A stretch of 64,000 nucleotides of DNA. Source: Bacteroidales bacterium (GTDB lineage: Bacteria > Bacteroidota > Bacteroidia > Bacteroidales > UBA932). The stretch is taken from positions 1 to 64,000 of the forward strand of contig JAQYTJ010000056.1 in NCBI GenBank assembly GCA_028724885.1, written 5' to 3'. The notes beneath the pieces were generated by a model. That model was not told where the DNA came from, did no database searches, and worked only from the letters and a program-made list of their open reading frames with translations. Shown one piece after another: positions 25,812 to 33,861 of the stretch (its first letter is position 1; each line of letters starts with the position of its first letter). The translations under genes were made by a program, and so were the position numbers.

Positions 25812-26819
25812 ATGAAAAGAATAGTCAAAATGTTCATGATAGTGACCGTCATCTTTGCGGCGGTCTCATGCAAGAACTCCGGAAAGTCTCTGCTGCCGAA
25901 CGTCGCAGGAAAGGCTGGAGAAGTGCTGGTGGTGCTTGATAAGGGCTATTGGGACACGGGCGTGGGAAACGATGTCAGAGATGTGCTGGCAAGGCCTTGC
26001 GAGTACCTGCCTCAAATGGAGCCTATGTACTCGCTGGTTGACATCTCTCCAGGCACTTTCACAGATATGTTTAAATACCATAGGAACATATTGATATTCA
26101 ATATAGACCCTTCGGTGCAGAACCAGGGCATAGTTTACCGCAACGATGTTTGGGCTCATCCTCAGTGCGTCATCCAGGTGAACGCCTCAAATGCCGATTC
26201 GGCCGCTGTCGTATTCTCTGAAAACAGCGAAATCATAACCAGCACGCTAGATCAGGCTGAGCGTAATAGAATCATCGCCAATAACATACAGTACGAAGAA
26301 AAAGAGCTTTGCCCTGAGGTTGAACATATGCTCGGTGGGAAGCTGCATTTCCCTTATGGTTATGAGCTTAAGAAGAAAACGAGCAATTTTCTCTGGTTTG
26401 AAGATGAGAGGCAGTATACCCTGCAAGGCATATTCGTTTATAAATATCCAGTGGATTCAAAAGATACCACTGTCTTCAACGTTAAGAACATAGTGGCTAA
26501 GAGGAACGAATTTCTCAAAGAAAACGTGCCAGGAATGTTCGATAACACGTACATGACTACCAGCGAATACATAACCCCCGGCGTCAAGTACCTTAAATAT
26601 CACGGGATGGAGTTCGTGGAGACTAGGGGACTCTGGGAGGTTTTCAATGACTATATGGGTGGGCCGTTCGTCTCGCATTCTTTCTACAGCCAGGATGGGA
26701 AAGAAATCATAGTTTTAGAGGCCTGGGTCTATGCTGCTAAGTACGATAAGCGACAATACCTTCGTCAGGCAGAGTCAATATTGTATTCTTTCTCGTGGAA
26801 CAAAGTTGCCGAAAAATAA
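25812..26819 (+). CDS. DUF4837-family lipoprotein
   Basis: 335 residues from MKRIVKMFMIVTV with a lipobox at AAVSC. Bacteroidetes DUF4837 features are seen: GKAGEVLVVLDKGYWDTGVGNDVRDVL right after the signal, a WAHPQCVIQVNA block, and FPYGYELKKKTSNFLWFEDE. The function of the family is unknown. It is found as a single conserved envelope lipoprotein across the class. The longer frame beginning at 25731 is rejected because the promoter overlaps it. It stands alone, followed by the tRNA-Glu/rpsT promoter, whose -33 box starts 2 bases after the stop codon. Confidence 0.85.
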   Translation: MKRIVKMFMIVTVIFAAVSCKNSGKSLLPNVAGKAGEVLVVLDKGYWDTGVGNDVRDVLARPCEYLPQMEPMYSLVDISPGTFTDMFKYHRNILIFNIDPSVQNQGIVYRNDVWAHPQCVIQVNASNADSAAVVFSENSEIITSTLDQAERNRIIANNIQYEEKELCPEVEHMLGGKLHFPYGYELKKKTSNFLWFEDERQYTLQGIFVYKYPVDSKDTTVFNVKNIVAKRNEFLKENVPGMFDNTYMTTSEYITPGVKYLKYHGMEFVETRGLWEVFNDYMGGPFVSHSFYSQDGKEIIVLEAWVYAAKYDKRQYLRQAESILYSFSWNKVAEK

Positions 26820-26820
26820 T

Positions 26821-26851
26821 TTTGCAGCGTCAAAAATAATCCATATATTTG
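26821..26851 (+). promoter_or_regulatory. Promoter of tRNA-Glu and rpsT
   Basis: TTTG (26821-26824), a 19-base spacer, then TATATTTG (26844-26851): an exact Bacteroidetes promoter. It sits 36 bases before the tRNA-Glu and probably drives tRNA-Glu and rpsT together, as no other promoter or terminator is seen between them. Confidence 0.8.
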
Positions 26852-26887
26852 CAACCCAATTGTATTCAGCCACAGTTTTGGGATTCT

Positions 26888-26959
26888 GGTGGGTTCGTAT
26901 AACGGTTAGTACTCGGGATTTTCATTCCCGCAATAGGAGTTCGATTCTCCTACCCACTA
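26888..26959 (+). tRNA. tRNA-Glu (anticodon UUC)
   Basis: 72 bases forming a full cloverleaf. Acceptor GGTGGGT pairs with ACCCACT (one G-U at the end), anticodon stem CGGGA/TCCCG encloses TTTTCAT with anticodon TTC at 26921-26923, and the T arm is AGGAG-TTCGATT-CTCCT. The discriminator base is A. CCA is not encoded. It lies just upstream of rpsT and may be processed from the same transcript. Confidence 0.93.
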
Positions 26960-26983
26960 CTAATAATATTTAAAAATTTTGAA

Positions 26984-27238
26984 ATGGCTAATCACGCATC
27001 AGCAAAGAAAGCCGATCGTCAGAACGAGAGGCGTAACTTGCATAATAAGTATTATGCAAAAACAACGAGAAACGCCATCCGCGACATCAGGAAAATGACT
27101 GACAAGAAAGCTGCGGAAGAGGGCGCGCCAAAGGTTTACGCAATGATAGACAAACTCGCAAAGATTGGGGTAATTCACAAGAACAAGGCTTCTAATCTCA
27201 AGAGTGGGATTGCCGTCTATATCAATAAACTCAGCTAA
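26984..27238 (+). CDS. rpsT: 30S ribosomal protein S20
   Basis: 84 residues, very basic, with the S20 start MANHASAKKADRQNERRNLHNK and the three-helix pattern ending in the NKASNLKSGIAVYINKL block. It binds 16S rRNA in the body of the small subunit during assembly. Length is exactly as expected. It is 24 bases downstream of tRNA-Glu and is followed by an intrinsic terminator. Confidence 0.97.
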   Translation: MANHASAKKADRQNERRNLHNKYYAKTTRNAIRDIRKMTDKKAAEEGAPKVYAMIDKLAKIGVIHKNKASNLKSGIAVYINKLS

Positions 27239-27244
27239 AAGATT

Positions 27245-27274
27245 AAGGCAGCCTTCCCGAAGACTGCCTTTTTA
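27245..27274 (+). terminator. Intrinsic terminator after rpsT
   Basis: AAGGCAG pairs with CTGCCTT (27245-27251 with 27264-27270), with further internal pairing CTT/AAG, followed by TTT. It begins 6 bases after the rpsT stop. Confidence 0.85.
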
Positions 27275-27282
27275 ATCAGCAT

Positions 27283-27356
27283 CGGGATGTAGCGCAGTTG
27301 GCTAGCGCACTACGTTCGGGACGTAGGGGTCGTCCGTTCGAGTCGGATCATCCCGA
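27283..27356 (+). tRNA. tRNA-Pro (anticodon CGG)
   Basis: 74 bases. Acceptor CGGGATG pairs with CATCCCG, D arm GCGC/GCGC, anticodon stem CTACG/CGTAG around TTCGGGA with anticodon CGG at 27317-27319 (reads CCG), and T arm GTCCG-TTCGAGT-CGGAT with one G-U pair. The discriminator is A. CCA is not encoded. A strong terminator follows directly. Confidence 0.93.
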
Positions 27357-27361
27357 CAGAG

Positions 27362-27392
27362 GCCTGGGAATCGGAATAGTTCCCAGGCTTTT
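27362..27392 (+). terminator. Intrinsic terminator after tRNA-Pro
   Basis: A perfect 9-base-pair stem (GCCTGGGAA with TTCCCAGGC), a 9-base loop and TTTT. It begins 6 bases after the tRNA and its T-run touches the stop codon of the convergent esterase gene. Confidence 0.85.
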
Positions 27393-28246
27393 CAGTTAGA
27401 AAGGGTACTCTCGAAGAAGTGGAGGATGATTTCTCCGGTGTCGATGTCTTTGTCGTGCCAGCAATGAGTTCCCCCATCCACTTCGTACAGCACCACCTCT
27501 TTGCCGGAGGGCGATCCGTCGTATGTGGTGATGGTGATTTTGCGAGCAGGGTCGGACAGGGATGGGATTGACTCAGAGGACATCGTAGTGCATCCGTTGT
27601 TTGCCGCGATGGCAGCCACGGCTAGAGGGACTGGAATATATGGCCCCCATCCGCCTGTGTTCTCATGGTCTCCTGTCCACATGGAAGTATGGTCATTGTT
27701 GCCGTGGATTTCGAGCAGGCTCACAGGTTTCGTCAGTTTATTCTTGTAGGCATATTCGAATGTGAGTCCTGCAACTGAGGCGTATGCCTTGAAGAGGTCA
27801 GGCTTCGTGTAAATGATCTGGTAGCAGAGATCGCCGCCATTTGACATGCCCGTGAGAAATACGTTTTCCCTGCTGAGGTTGAAGCGCTTGCACACTTCTT
27901 TCAATAGTGCGGCCATGAACTTCTCTTCGTGACGATCCATGTTGGACTGGGAAGGATAGGCTACGAACCAGCCTAGTTTCCCCTTAGTGTCAGGGGATCC
28001 TTTCGGATAGCAAACTGCGAACCCTTGCTTGGCAGCAGCCTCATTCAGATCTTTGCGCCATATAGTCTTAGAACCATAGCCATGTGCATAGACAACTAGA
28101 GGAGCCCCAGCTTTCGCAGATTCAGGAATGAACATGTAATATGTCCTCACGGTGCCTTTGTATTTTATCTTGTATGCCTCCTGGGCAGATGCCATCGAGC
28201 ATGCCGCCACCAGAAGCAATAATGTTGTTATTATGATGTGTTTCAT
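27392..28246 (-). CDS. Secreted alpha/beta-hydrolase esterase (PHB depolymerase type)
   Basis: 284 residues from the Met-Lys-His start at 28246. An ATG 15 bases earlier would add MLTLS before the signal. The signal peptide ends around ASAQ, with an internal AAC that could be a lipobox. The fold motifs are PLVVYAHGYGSKT (oxyanion region), the nucleophile elbow GMSNGG (Ser ~133), an Asp in HGNNDHT and a His in GGTHCWH. This is the pattern of LpqC / PHB-depolymerase-family and feruloyl-type esterases. The substrate is unknown. A -7 box (TACTTTTG) lies ~50 bases upstream. Confidence 0.85.
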   Translation of the reverse strand: MKHIIITTLLLLVAACSMASAQEAYKIKYKGTVRTYYMFIPESAKAGAPLVVYAHGYGSKTIWRKDLNEAAAKQGFAVCYPKGSPDTKGKLGWFVAYPSQSNMDRHEEKFMAALLKEVCKRFNLSRENVFLTGMSNGGDLCYQIIYTKPDLFKAYASVAGLTFEYAYKNKLTKPVSLLEIHGNNDHTSMWTGDHENTGGWGPYIPVPLAVAAIAANNGCTTMSSESIPSLSDPARKITITTYDGSPSGKEVVLYEVDGGTHCWHDKDIDTGEIILHFFESTLSN

Positions 28247-28292
28247 GCTTAAAGTTAGCAATATTTTAAAGATATTGATCGAAGAGATAGGG

Positions 28293-28300
28293 CAAAAGTA
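28293..28300 (-). promoter_or_regulatory. -7 box for the esterase gene
   Basis: On the minus strand this reads TACTTTTG, matching TAnnTTTG, 46 bases before the esterase start. No good -33 element is seen. Confidence 0.4.
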
Positions 28301-28310
28301 ATTTTTTGCT

Positions 28311-28318
28311 TATTTTTG
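28311..28318 (+). promoter_or_regulatory. -7 box close to the small membrane protein start
   Basis: TATTTTTG, matching TAnnTTTG, ends 5 bases before the ATG at 28324. If used, the transcript would begin almost at the start codon, i.e. be nearly leaderless. No -33 element is clear, so this may be chance in AT-rich DNA. Confidence 0.3.
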
Positions 28319-28323
28319 GATTG

Positions 28324-28695
28324 ATGAATGATGATGTAATTCAAATACTAGTGACGGTCGGAATCTTGCTGCTTGGAATTCTGCAGCCCCTGATTTCGAA
28401 GTTGGTGAAGAATGCTGGCCTGAATGTGCCGGATAACATGCCGGAAATTCCTGATGAGGAATTCATGAGTGAGGAGGAGAGTGGAAGTGGAGGAAATTCT
28501 GTGCCGGCTGTAAATGCGCCAGGGTCTGCAATGGATGTGCCTGGTGTGCCGGAACAATCAAAAGCGGAATCTGGAGCTCGGAAGTTAGCGAAGGAATCTT
28601 CATCGAATGAGACTCGGAAGAAGCGGCAGCTGCTGGACAAGCGGAAGATGATAATATATTCAGAAATCATGAAGCCTAAGTTCGATGATTTTTAG
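28324..28695 (+). CDS. Small membrane protein, conserved type
   Basis: 123 residues from MNDDVIQ. One transmembrane helix (VTVGILLLGILQPLISKLV, ~7-25), an acidic and Ser/Gly-rich middle with no predicted fold, then a basic segment and a C-terminal tail, KRKMIIYSEIMKPKFDDF, which I recall as a conserved ending in small Bacteroidetes membrane proteins. Function unknown. The frame extends 18 bases upstream to another ATG, but this start fits better with the short N-terminal tail before the helix. It lies 173 bases before greA in the same direction. Confidence 0.7.
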   Translation: MNDDVIQILVTVGILLLGILQPLISKLVKNAGLNVPDNMPEIPDEEFMSEEESGSGGNSVPAVNAPGSAMDVPGVPEQSKAESGARKLAKESSSNETRKKRQLLDKRKMIIYSEIMKPKFDDF

Positions 28696-28783
28696 GGACA
28701 GAAAGTCAATCTTCATGAATTTGAGCGCAAAGAGTAAATGTCGATGAGTTTTAGGCAGGCAAGGAATTTGAATTAATTTTTAT

Positions 28784-28791
28784 TATATTTG
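28784..28791 (+). promoter_or_regulatory. -7 box for greA
   Basis: TATATTTG, a full match to TAnnTTTG, 77 bases upstream of the greA start codon. The -33 region is unconvincing. Confidence 0.5.
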
Positions 28792-28803
28792 CTAAACACA
28801 AGG

Positions 28804-28839
28804 AACAGGGTTCCATCAACTGATGGGGCTCCGTTTTAA
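28804..28839 (+). promoter_or_regulatory. Hairpin in the greA leader
   Basis: A 14-base stem (AACAGGGTTCCATC with GATGGGGCTCCGTT, one mismatch and three G-U pairs) with a 4-base loop, followed by TT AATTTT. It starts ~12 bases after the -7 box, so it lies at or near the 5' end of the greA transcript. It looks like a terminator, and could be an attenuator or a 5' stabiliser. The nrdD leader has the same arrangement. Confidence 0.5.
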
Positions 28840-28868
28840 TTTTCACATAAAGACTAAAATTGAAAGTT

Positions 28869-29339
28869 ATGGCGGATATTCATTACATGACTCAGGAGGG
28901 CCTTGATAACCTGAAGAAAGAACTGGCGGATGCTCTGGCCCAGCGCCCAGTCATTTCTGCTGCAATAGCGGAGGCTAGAGAGAAAGGCGACCTTTCAGAG
29001 AACGCCGAATATGACGCTGCTCGTGATGCCCAAGGGCTGCTTGAGGTCAAGATTGCAAGGCTAAAGGATTTGGTTGCTAACGCAAAGGTCATAGACGAGT
29101 CCAAGGTTGGCACTGATAAGGTTCAGCTGATGAACAAAGTTAAGGTTATGAACATGGCCTTGAACAAAGAGATGACATTCACGATAGTTGGAGAGACCGA
29201 GGCGGACTTCTCCCAAGGGAAGCTGGCAGCCACGACTCCTATTGCGAAAGCTCTTCTGGGACACTCTAAAGGGGACGTTGTTGAGGCTCAGGTTCCTTCG
29301 GGCGTGATGAAATTCAAGATATTGGACATTTCGCTTTAA
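28869..29339 (+). CDS. greA: Transcript cleavage factor GreA
   Basis: 156 residues from MADIHYM. It rescues backtracked RNA polymerase by stimulating transcript cleavage. The N-terminal coiled coil carries the conserved EAREKGDLSENAEYDAARD tip (~35-53) with the acidic residues that enter the secondary channel. The C-terminal FKBP-like domain ends VMKFKILDISL. An ATG 9 bases earlier is in frame but gives no added homology. It is followed 5 bases later by the HIT gene, so they are probably one unit. Confidence 0.95.
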   Translation: MADIHYMTQEGLDNLKKELADALAQRPVISAAIAEAREKGDLSENAEYDAARDAQGLLEVKIARLKDLVANAKVIDESKVGTDKVQLMNKVKVMNMALNKEMTFTIVGETEADFSQGKLAATTPIAKALLGHSKGDVVEAQVPSGVMKFKILDISL

Positions 29340-29344
29340 AGAAT

Positions 29345-29749
29345 ATGGCAACTATTTTCACTAAAATCGCGAAAGGAGAAATTCCTTCTTACAAGGTTGC
29401 GGAAAATGAAGATTTCTACGCCTTCTTGGACATCGCTCCTCTCGTAAAAGGACATACTCTCGTCATCCCGAAACACGTTGAGGATGACTACATCTTCCAT
29501 CTTGATGACAAGACTTACGAGGAACTCTGGAAATTTGCCAAGAAGGTAGCTACTGCCATCAAGGCTGCCATTCCTTGCAGGAGGGTTGGCGTGGCAGTGC
29601 TTGGAATGGAGGTGCCTCATACGCATGTTCACTTGGTCCCGCTTCAGGCGGAGGGCGACCTTGATTTCAAGAAGGAGAAGCTGAAACTATCTGAGGGCGA
29701 GTTCCAGGAAATAGCGAATTCTATATTTAAGGAATATGAAAAATTGTAG
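29345..29749 (+). CDS. HIT-family nucleotide-binding protein
   Basis: 134 residues. Histidine triad protein of the HINT branch: FTKIAKGEIPSYKVAENEDFYAFLD at the start and the triad VPHTHVHLVPL (~95-105), with the catalytic middle His. HINT proteins hydrolyse nucleoside phosphoramidates. The physiological substrate in bacteria is not settled. It overlaps the start of the next lipoprotein gene by 14 bases and follows greA closely. Confidence 0.93.
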   Translation: MATIFTKIAKGEIPSYKVAENEDFYAFLDIAPLVKGHTLVIPKHVEDDYIFHLDDKTYEELWKFAKKVATAIKAAIPCRRVGVAVLGMEVPHTHVHLVPLQAEGDLDFKKEKLKLSEGEFQEIANSIFKEYEKL

Positions 29750-30845
29750 TTTCCTCCTGATTGTGGGAGCCATCGTCATGCTTTCGTCTTGCTCCCAGAA
29801 GACCAGCATTAATGGCATCCTGACGGGTGCGAATAATGACGAGGTCGTAGTCAAGGAACTGAACGGAGCCTCGACGGCAGTTCTGGACACAGTGAAGACG
29901 AATGCCAATGGGGCATATTCATATAAAATGGGTATTCAAAAAGGTCAGCCAGAGTTCATCTACCTTTATCATGGGAACACGAAAATAGCGTCCTTATTGC
30001 TCTCTAGCGGGGATAAGGTGAAGGTTGTCTCGGACACTCTTGGCAACTATTCAGTTGAGGGTTCTGAGGAAAGCGTAAAATTGCAGCAGGTAGAGAAGGA
30101 TTTCGCTTCTTTCATGAAAAGCTTCTCTGAAGCTGCTAAGCGGGGAGATAATAAGGCGCTGTCCCAGCAATATATTGGCTATTACCGATCAAGGGTGAAA
30201 TATATTATGGGAAATCCTAGGTCGCTGACTAGCATTCAGGTGCTTTACCAGAAAATCAACGATAATTTCCCTGTTTTCAGCCAGCAGACGGATGCAATTC
30301 ATTTCAAGAATGTCTATGACTCTCTGAAGACCATGTATCCGAACTCAAAGTATGTCACTGCGCTAGGTGAGGAAGCGAAGCGTAGGGAGAATTTGCTCAG
30401 CTTGGGAGTCAGAATGGAAAATGTTAAGGAGATGTCTTTCCCAGATTTGGACTTGCCTTCGATCGACGGAACGAAGAAAAAACTTAGCGAAGTACAGGGC
30501 AAGGTCATAATGGTGTATTTTTGGCAGGCTGCTGATGCCGCTCAGAAGATGTTCAATAATGACGTGCTGATTCCTATTTACAAAGAATATCATCCTAAAG
30601 GCTTGGAAATATACTCGGTTTCTTTGGATATCGACAAAGGCACTTGGGCCAGCGTAGTGAAGTCTCAGAAATTGCCTTGGATAAATGTATGCGATGGCTT
30701 GGGTGCTGGCTCTCAAGGTGCAGTGCTTTACAATGTTGGCAGACAGCTTCCAGTTGCATATTTAATCATAGATGGAGAACTCAGCGATGAGGTCGTTCGA
30801 GGAAAGGATGACTTACAGCGCGTGCTGAACGCTAATTTAAGATAG
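29736..30845 (+). CDS. Thioredoxin-fold lipoprotein lacking CXXC
   Basis: 369 residues. Lipobox MLSSC (Cys19), an N-terminal DUF4369-like beta domain (INGILTGANNDEVVVKELNG, ~25-115), a helical spacer, then a C-terminal AhpC/TlpA-type thioredoxin domain (~235-369, FPDLDLPSIDGTKKKLSEVQGK, VYFWQAADAAQKMF, VAYLIIDGE). At the place where ResA/TlpA proteins carry WCxxC the sequence is FWQAADAAQ, with no cysteine at all, so it cannot be a dithiol oxidoreductase. The cis-Pro loop (LPVAYL) is kept. A binding or chaperone role is possible. It overlaps the HIT gene and ends 4 bases before gltX. Confidence 0.85.
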   Translation: MKNCSFLLIVGAIVMLSSCSQKTSINGILTGANNDEVVVKELNGASTAVLDTVKTNANGAYSYKMGIQKGQPEFIYLYHGNTKIASLLLSSGDKVKVVSDTLGNYSVEGSEESVKLQQVEKDFASFMKSFSEAAKRGDNKALSQQYIGYYRSRVKYIMGNPRSLTSIQVLYQKINDNFPVFSQQTDAIHFKNVYDSLKTMYPNSKYVTALGEEAKRRENLLSLGVRMENVKEMSFPDLDLPSIDGTKKKLSEVQGKVIMVYFWQAADAAQKMFNNDVLIPIYKEYHPKGLEIYSVSLDIDKGTWASVVKSQKLPWINVCDGLGAGSQGAVLYNVGRQLPVAYLIIDGELSDEVVRGKDDLQRVLNANLR

Positions 30846-30849
30846 CAGA

Positions 30850-32577
30850 ATGGAGAGAAGAACGAGGGTAAGATTCGCCCCATCGCCAACTGGGCCGCTT
30901 CACATGGGCGGAGTCCGCACGGCGCTTTATAATTACCTTTACGCAAAGCGTAATGGCGGGGACTTCATATTAAGAATAGAAGACACAGATTCCCACAGGT
31001 TCGTGCCAGGTGCGGAGAAATATATAATCGACTCTCTAAAGTGGTGTGGCATCTATCCGGACGAAGGTGTGGATGAGAATGGAAATGTGGTTGAGGTACC
31101 CTCAGCAAAGCATCCCCATGCCCCGTATCGCCAGAGCCAGAGAAAAGGAATATATCGGAAATATGCTGAAGAGCTGGTCGAGAAAGGCTATGCCTACTAT
31201 GCTTTCGATTCTTCCGAATCTTTGGAGAAGGCTCGCTCAGATGCCGAGGCGAAAGGGCAGACGTTCATTTACAACCAGGTTACTAGGATGCAGATGCGCA
31301 ATTCCCTCACTCTGCCAGAAGATGACGTTCGCAAATTGCTCGATGAGACAACCGATTGGACTGTCCGCTTCAAGATGCCTTCTGACACCATCGTTAAGAT
31401 GGACGATCTGATTCGTGGGCATATAGAGGTTAATACTGACACTCTTGACGATAAAGTTCTTTGGAAAAGAGCAGATGAACTGCCGACATACCATTTGGCC
31501 AATATTGTGGATGATCATCTGATGGAGATCACCGAAGTCATTCGCGGTGAGGAATGGCTCCCATCCCTGCCTTTGCATTACATGCTTTACAAAGCCTTCG
31601 GCTGGGAAGAAGCTATGCCGAGGTTTGCACATTTGTCGCTGCTGCTGAAGCCTGATGGAAAGGGCAAGCTGAGCAAGAGGGATGGGGACAAAATGGGTTT
31701 CCCTGTATTTCCGCTGAAATGGGTGAATTCCGAGGGCGAAGTGTACAGAGGTTACCGCGAGGACGGCTATTTCCCAGAGGCTTTCGTGAACATGCTGGCT
31801 TTTCTCGGCTGGAACCCAGGAACAGATCAGGAAATATTCAGCCTGGATGAGCTAGTGCAGGCTTTCTCCCTTGACAGGATAGTAAAATCTGGAGCGAGGT
31901 TCAATCCAGAGAAGGCTCACTGGTACAACAGGGAATATCTCAGGATGAAGTCCGATGAAGCTCTCACTGAACTGCTGACTCCTATTCTGGAAGAGCATGA
32001 TGTCAATATAGTGGATTGCCCTAAGTGTGCCCTCACTGCGGGTGCCGAATTTAATTCTTTCGGTGGTGACTTAGAAAAGCACATATTCACGAAAGAATAT
32101 GTCAAGAGCGTCATCTCCTTTACGAAGGAGAGGGCTACTTTCGTGAAAGATTTCTGGACTGTGGCCTCTTACCTTTTCGTGGCTCCGGAAGATTTCGCTA
32201 AATTCGGAGTCAAGGCTGGAGCGGCTATCATTCAAGGACCTGCAGATCCACGAGCCAAAGTTTATGACGATGCAGCCACGGCTCCATTCCTTGCAAAGGA
32301 CGTGGACAAATTCTGGAAGCCAGAGGTTGCGGAACAAGTGAGCAAGGTCGCCGATTTCGTAAAAGAATATGCTGGCGATTGGAACGTCGAAGCTTTTGAA
32401 GCGGCTCTGGAAGCCTTCATCAAGGGCAACGAGTGGCCTATGGGCAAAGTGATGAATGCGACCAGGCTTGCTCTTGCTGGCTCGGCCAGCGGCCTGGGAA
32501 TAGCTGACATCATTGCCCGCATCGGGCGCAAAGACACTCTCAGCCGCATTGCCTACTCTAGGCGGCGTCTAGGGTAG
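30850..32577 (+). CDS. gltX: Glutamyl-tRNA synthetase
   Basis: 575 residues, class I synthetase. The HIGH-type motif is APSPTGPLHMGG (~10-21), FILRIEDTD (~38-46) is the glutamate/ATP region, and KLSKRDGD (~274-281) is the KMSKS-type loop. Longer than the common ~480-residue form because of insertions typical of Bacteroidetes. It charges tRNA-Glu, one copy of which is encoded at 26888. It converges on ftsZ with only 4 bases between stop codons, so read-through of the two units must overlap or be stopped within coding sequence. Confidence 0.96.
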   Translation: MERRTRVRFAPSPTGPLHMGGVRTALYNYLYAKRNGGDFILRIEDTDSHRFVPGAEKYIIDSLKWCGIYPDEGVDENGNVVEVPSAKHPHAPYRQSQRKGIYRKYAEELVEKGYAYYAFDSSESLEKARSDAEAKGQTFIYNQVTRMQMRNSLTLPEDDVRKLLDETTDWTVRFKMPSDTIVKMDDLIRGHIEVNTDTLDDKVLWKRADELPTYHLANIVDDHLMEITEVIRGEEWLPSLPLHYMLYKAFGWEEAMPRFAHLSLLLKPDGKGKLSKRDGDKMGFPVFPLKWVNSEGEVYRGYREDGYFPEAFVNMLAFLGWNPGTDQEIFSLDELVQAFSLDRIVKSGARFNPEKAHWYNREYLRMKSDEALTELLTPILEEHDVNIVDCPKCALTAGAEFNSFGGDLEKHIFTKEYVKSVISFTKERATFVKDFWTVASYLFVAPEDFAKFGVKAGAAIIQGPADPRAKVYDDAATAPFLAKDVDKFWKPEVAEQVSKVADFVKEYAGDWNVEAFEAALEAFIKGNEWPMGKVMNATRLALAGSASGLGIADIIARIGRKDTLSRIAYSRRRLG

Positions 32578-32581
32578 GGGA

Positions 32582-33856
32582 TTATTCTTCTTCTTGTCCT
32601 TTCTTGGCTTGACGCTTTATGGCTGGAATGTTTTCCAGCTCACCTAGGCTCTCGCCAGGTTCCTTAATCAGAACAGGCTTCTTGTCTTTGTCGAAGTGGT
32701 ATCTCTTGACGTTGCCATCCGAGTTATAGCCAATAACGTTCACTGATGAATTCCATCCGGAATATTTATAATCATCTACGCTTCTGCAGAACGATTTCTC
32801 GTATTTGAAATTCTTGTCGATCTGAATCAGGTTGCCAAGGTTTCTGTTGTTGATCCGCTTCAAGTCATTAGTCCTGAAGCCTGTCGCAATGGCCGTGATT
32901 TTTACTTTATCGCCAATTTCTGGGTCATCTATCCAGACGAGCCCTGTCTTGAAAATATTCGCGTTCCCAGTGAATTCTGCGATCTTAGCATTTATCTCTG
33001 CTAGGTCGTCCATCTTTAGGCCATGCTCGTTTCGTCCGCTTGTGATGTTCACTAGCAAGTTCTGAGCTGTCTTTAAGTCAAAATCGTTCAGCAGCGGGGA
33101 CTGAAGCGCGCCTTTAACGGCATCCTCTATCCTGTTGTCTCCAGAGCCTTCTCCGCAACCCATAAGTGCCATGCCGCTGTCTCTCATCATGGTCTTGATG
33201 TCCTCGAAATCGACGTTTATGTAGCCTGGCTGGCTGATGATTTCCGTGATGCCTCGAACAGCCGTGGCCAGCACTTCATCGGCCTTAGGAAAGGCCTCGT
33301 GAATCAGATGATCCCCGAAGAAGTCGTACAGCTTCTCGTTATTTATAATCAGTAGGCTGTCTACGTTCTTGGCCAGCTCGTTTATGCCGTCTATTGCTCT
33401 GGAAAGCGCCTTAGGACCCTCGTTCTCGAAAGGAATCGTGACTACCGCCACTGTCAGTATGCCTTCGTCCTTTGCCATTTTAGCTATGATAGGAGAAGCA
33501 CCGGTTCCGGTGCCTCCGCCCATCCCGGCGGTGATGAAGAGCATCTGTGTCCCAGAGCCAAGGACTATTTTCTTTATTTCGTCTGAGGCCTCGATTGCGG
33601 CGTCCCTGCCCTTTGCCGGATCAGTGCCGGCTCCAAGCGAATCCCTCCCAATGTGAATTTTCACCGGCACCGGACTTTCTTTCAGGGACACGCTGTCGGT
33701 ATTGCAGACTATGAAGCTGCAGCCTTGTACATTCTCCCTGTACATGTAATTCACGGCATTGCAACCGCCTCCGCCAACGCCTATTACTTTTATCATGGAC
33801 TCCGCAGGCGTCCAATTATCTGGCTGAATGTCCAGATTATCTATAATGTCTCCCAT
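32582..33856 (-). CDS. ftsZ: Cell division protein FtsZ
   Basis: 424 residues. Tubulin-like GTPase that forms the Z ring. The N-terminal GTPase domain has VGGGGCNAVNYM (~27-38) and the tubulin signature GMGGGTGTGA (~111-120). The T7-loop region follows. The C-terminal tail is a variable linker and a conserved peptide IPAIKRQA (~411-418), which binds FtsA. It is the last gene of the dcw cluster, 5 bases after ftsA. Confidence 0.98.
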   Translation of the reverse strand: MGDIIDNLDIQPDNWTPAESMIKVIGVGGGGCNAVNYMYRENVQGCSFIVCNTDSVSLKESPVPVKIHIGRDSLGAGTDPAKGRDAAIEASDEIKKIVLGSGTQMLFITAGMGGGTGTGASPIIAKMAKDEGILTVAVVTIPFENEGPKALSRAIDGINELAKNVDSLLIINNEKLYDFFGDHLIHEAFPKADEVLATAVRGITEIISQPGYINVDFEDIKTMMRDSGMALMGCGEGSGDNRIEDAVKGALQSPLLNDFDLKTAQNLLVNITSGRNEHGLKMDDLAEINAKIAEFTGNANIFKTGLVWIDDPEIGDKVKITAIATGFRTNDLKRINNRNLGNLIQIDKNFKYEKSFCRSVDDYKYSGWNSSVNVIGYNSDGNVKRYHFDKDKKPVLIKEPGESLGELENIPAIKRQAKKGQEEE

Positions 33857-33861
33857 ATTCG

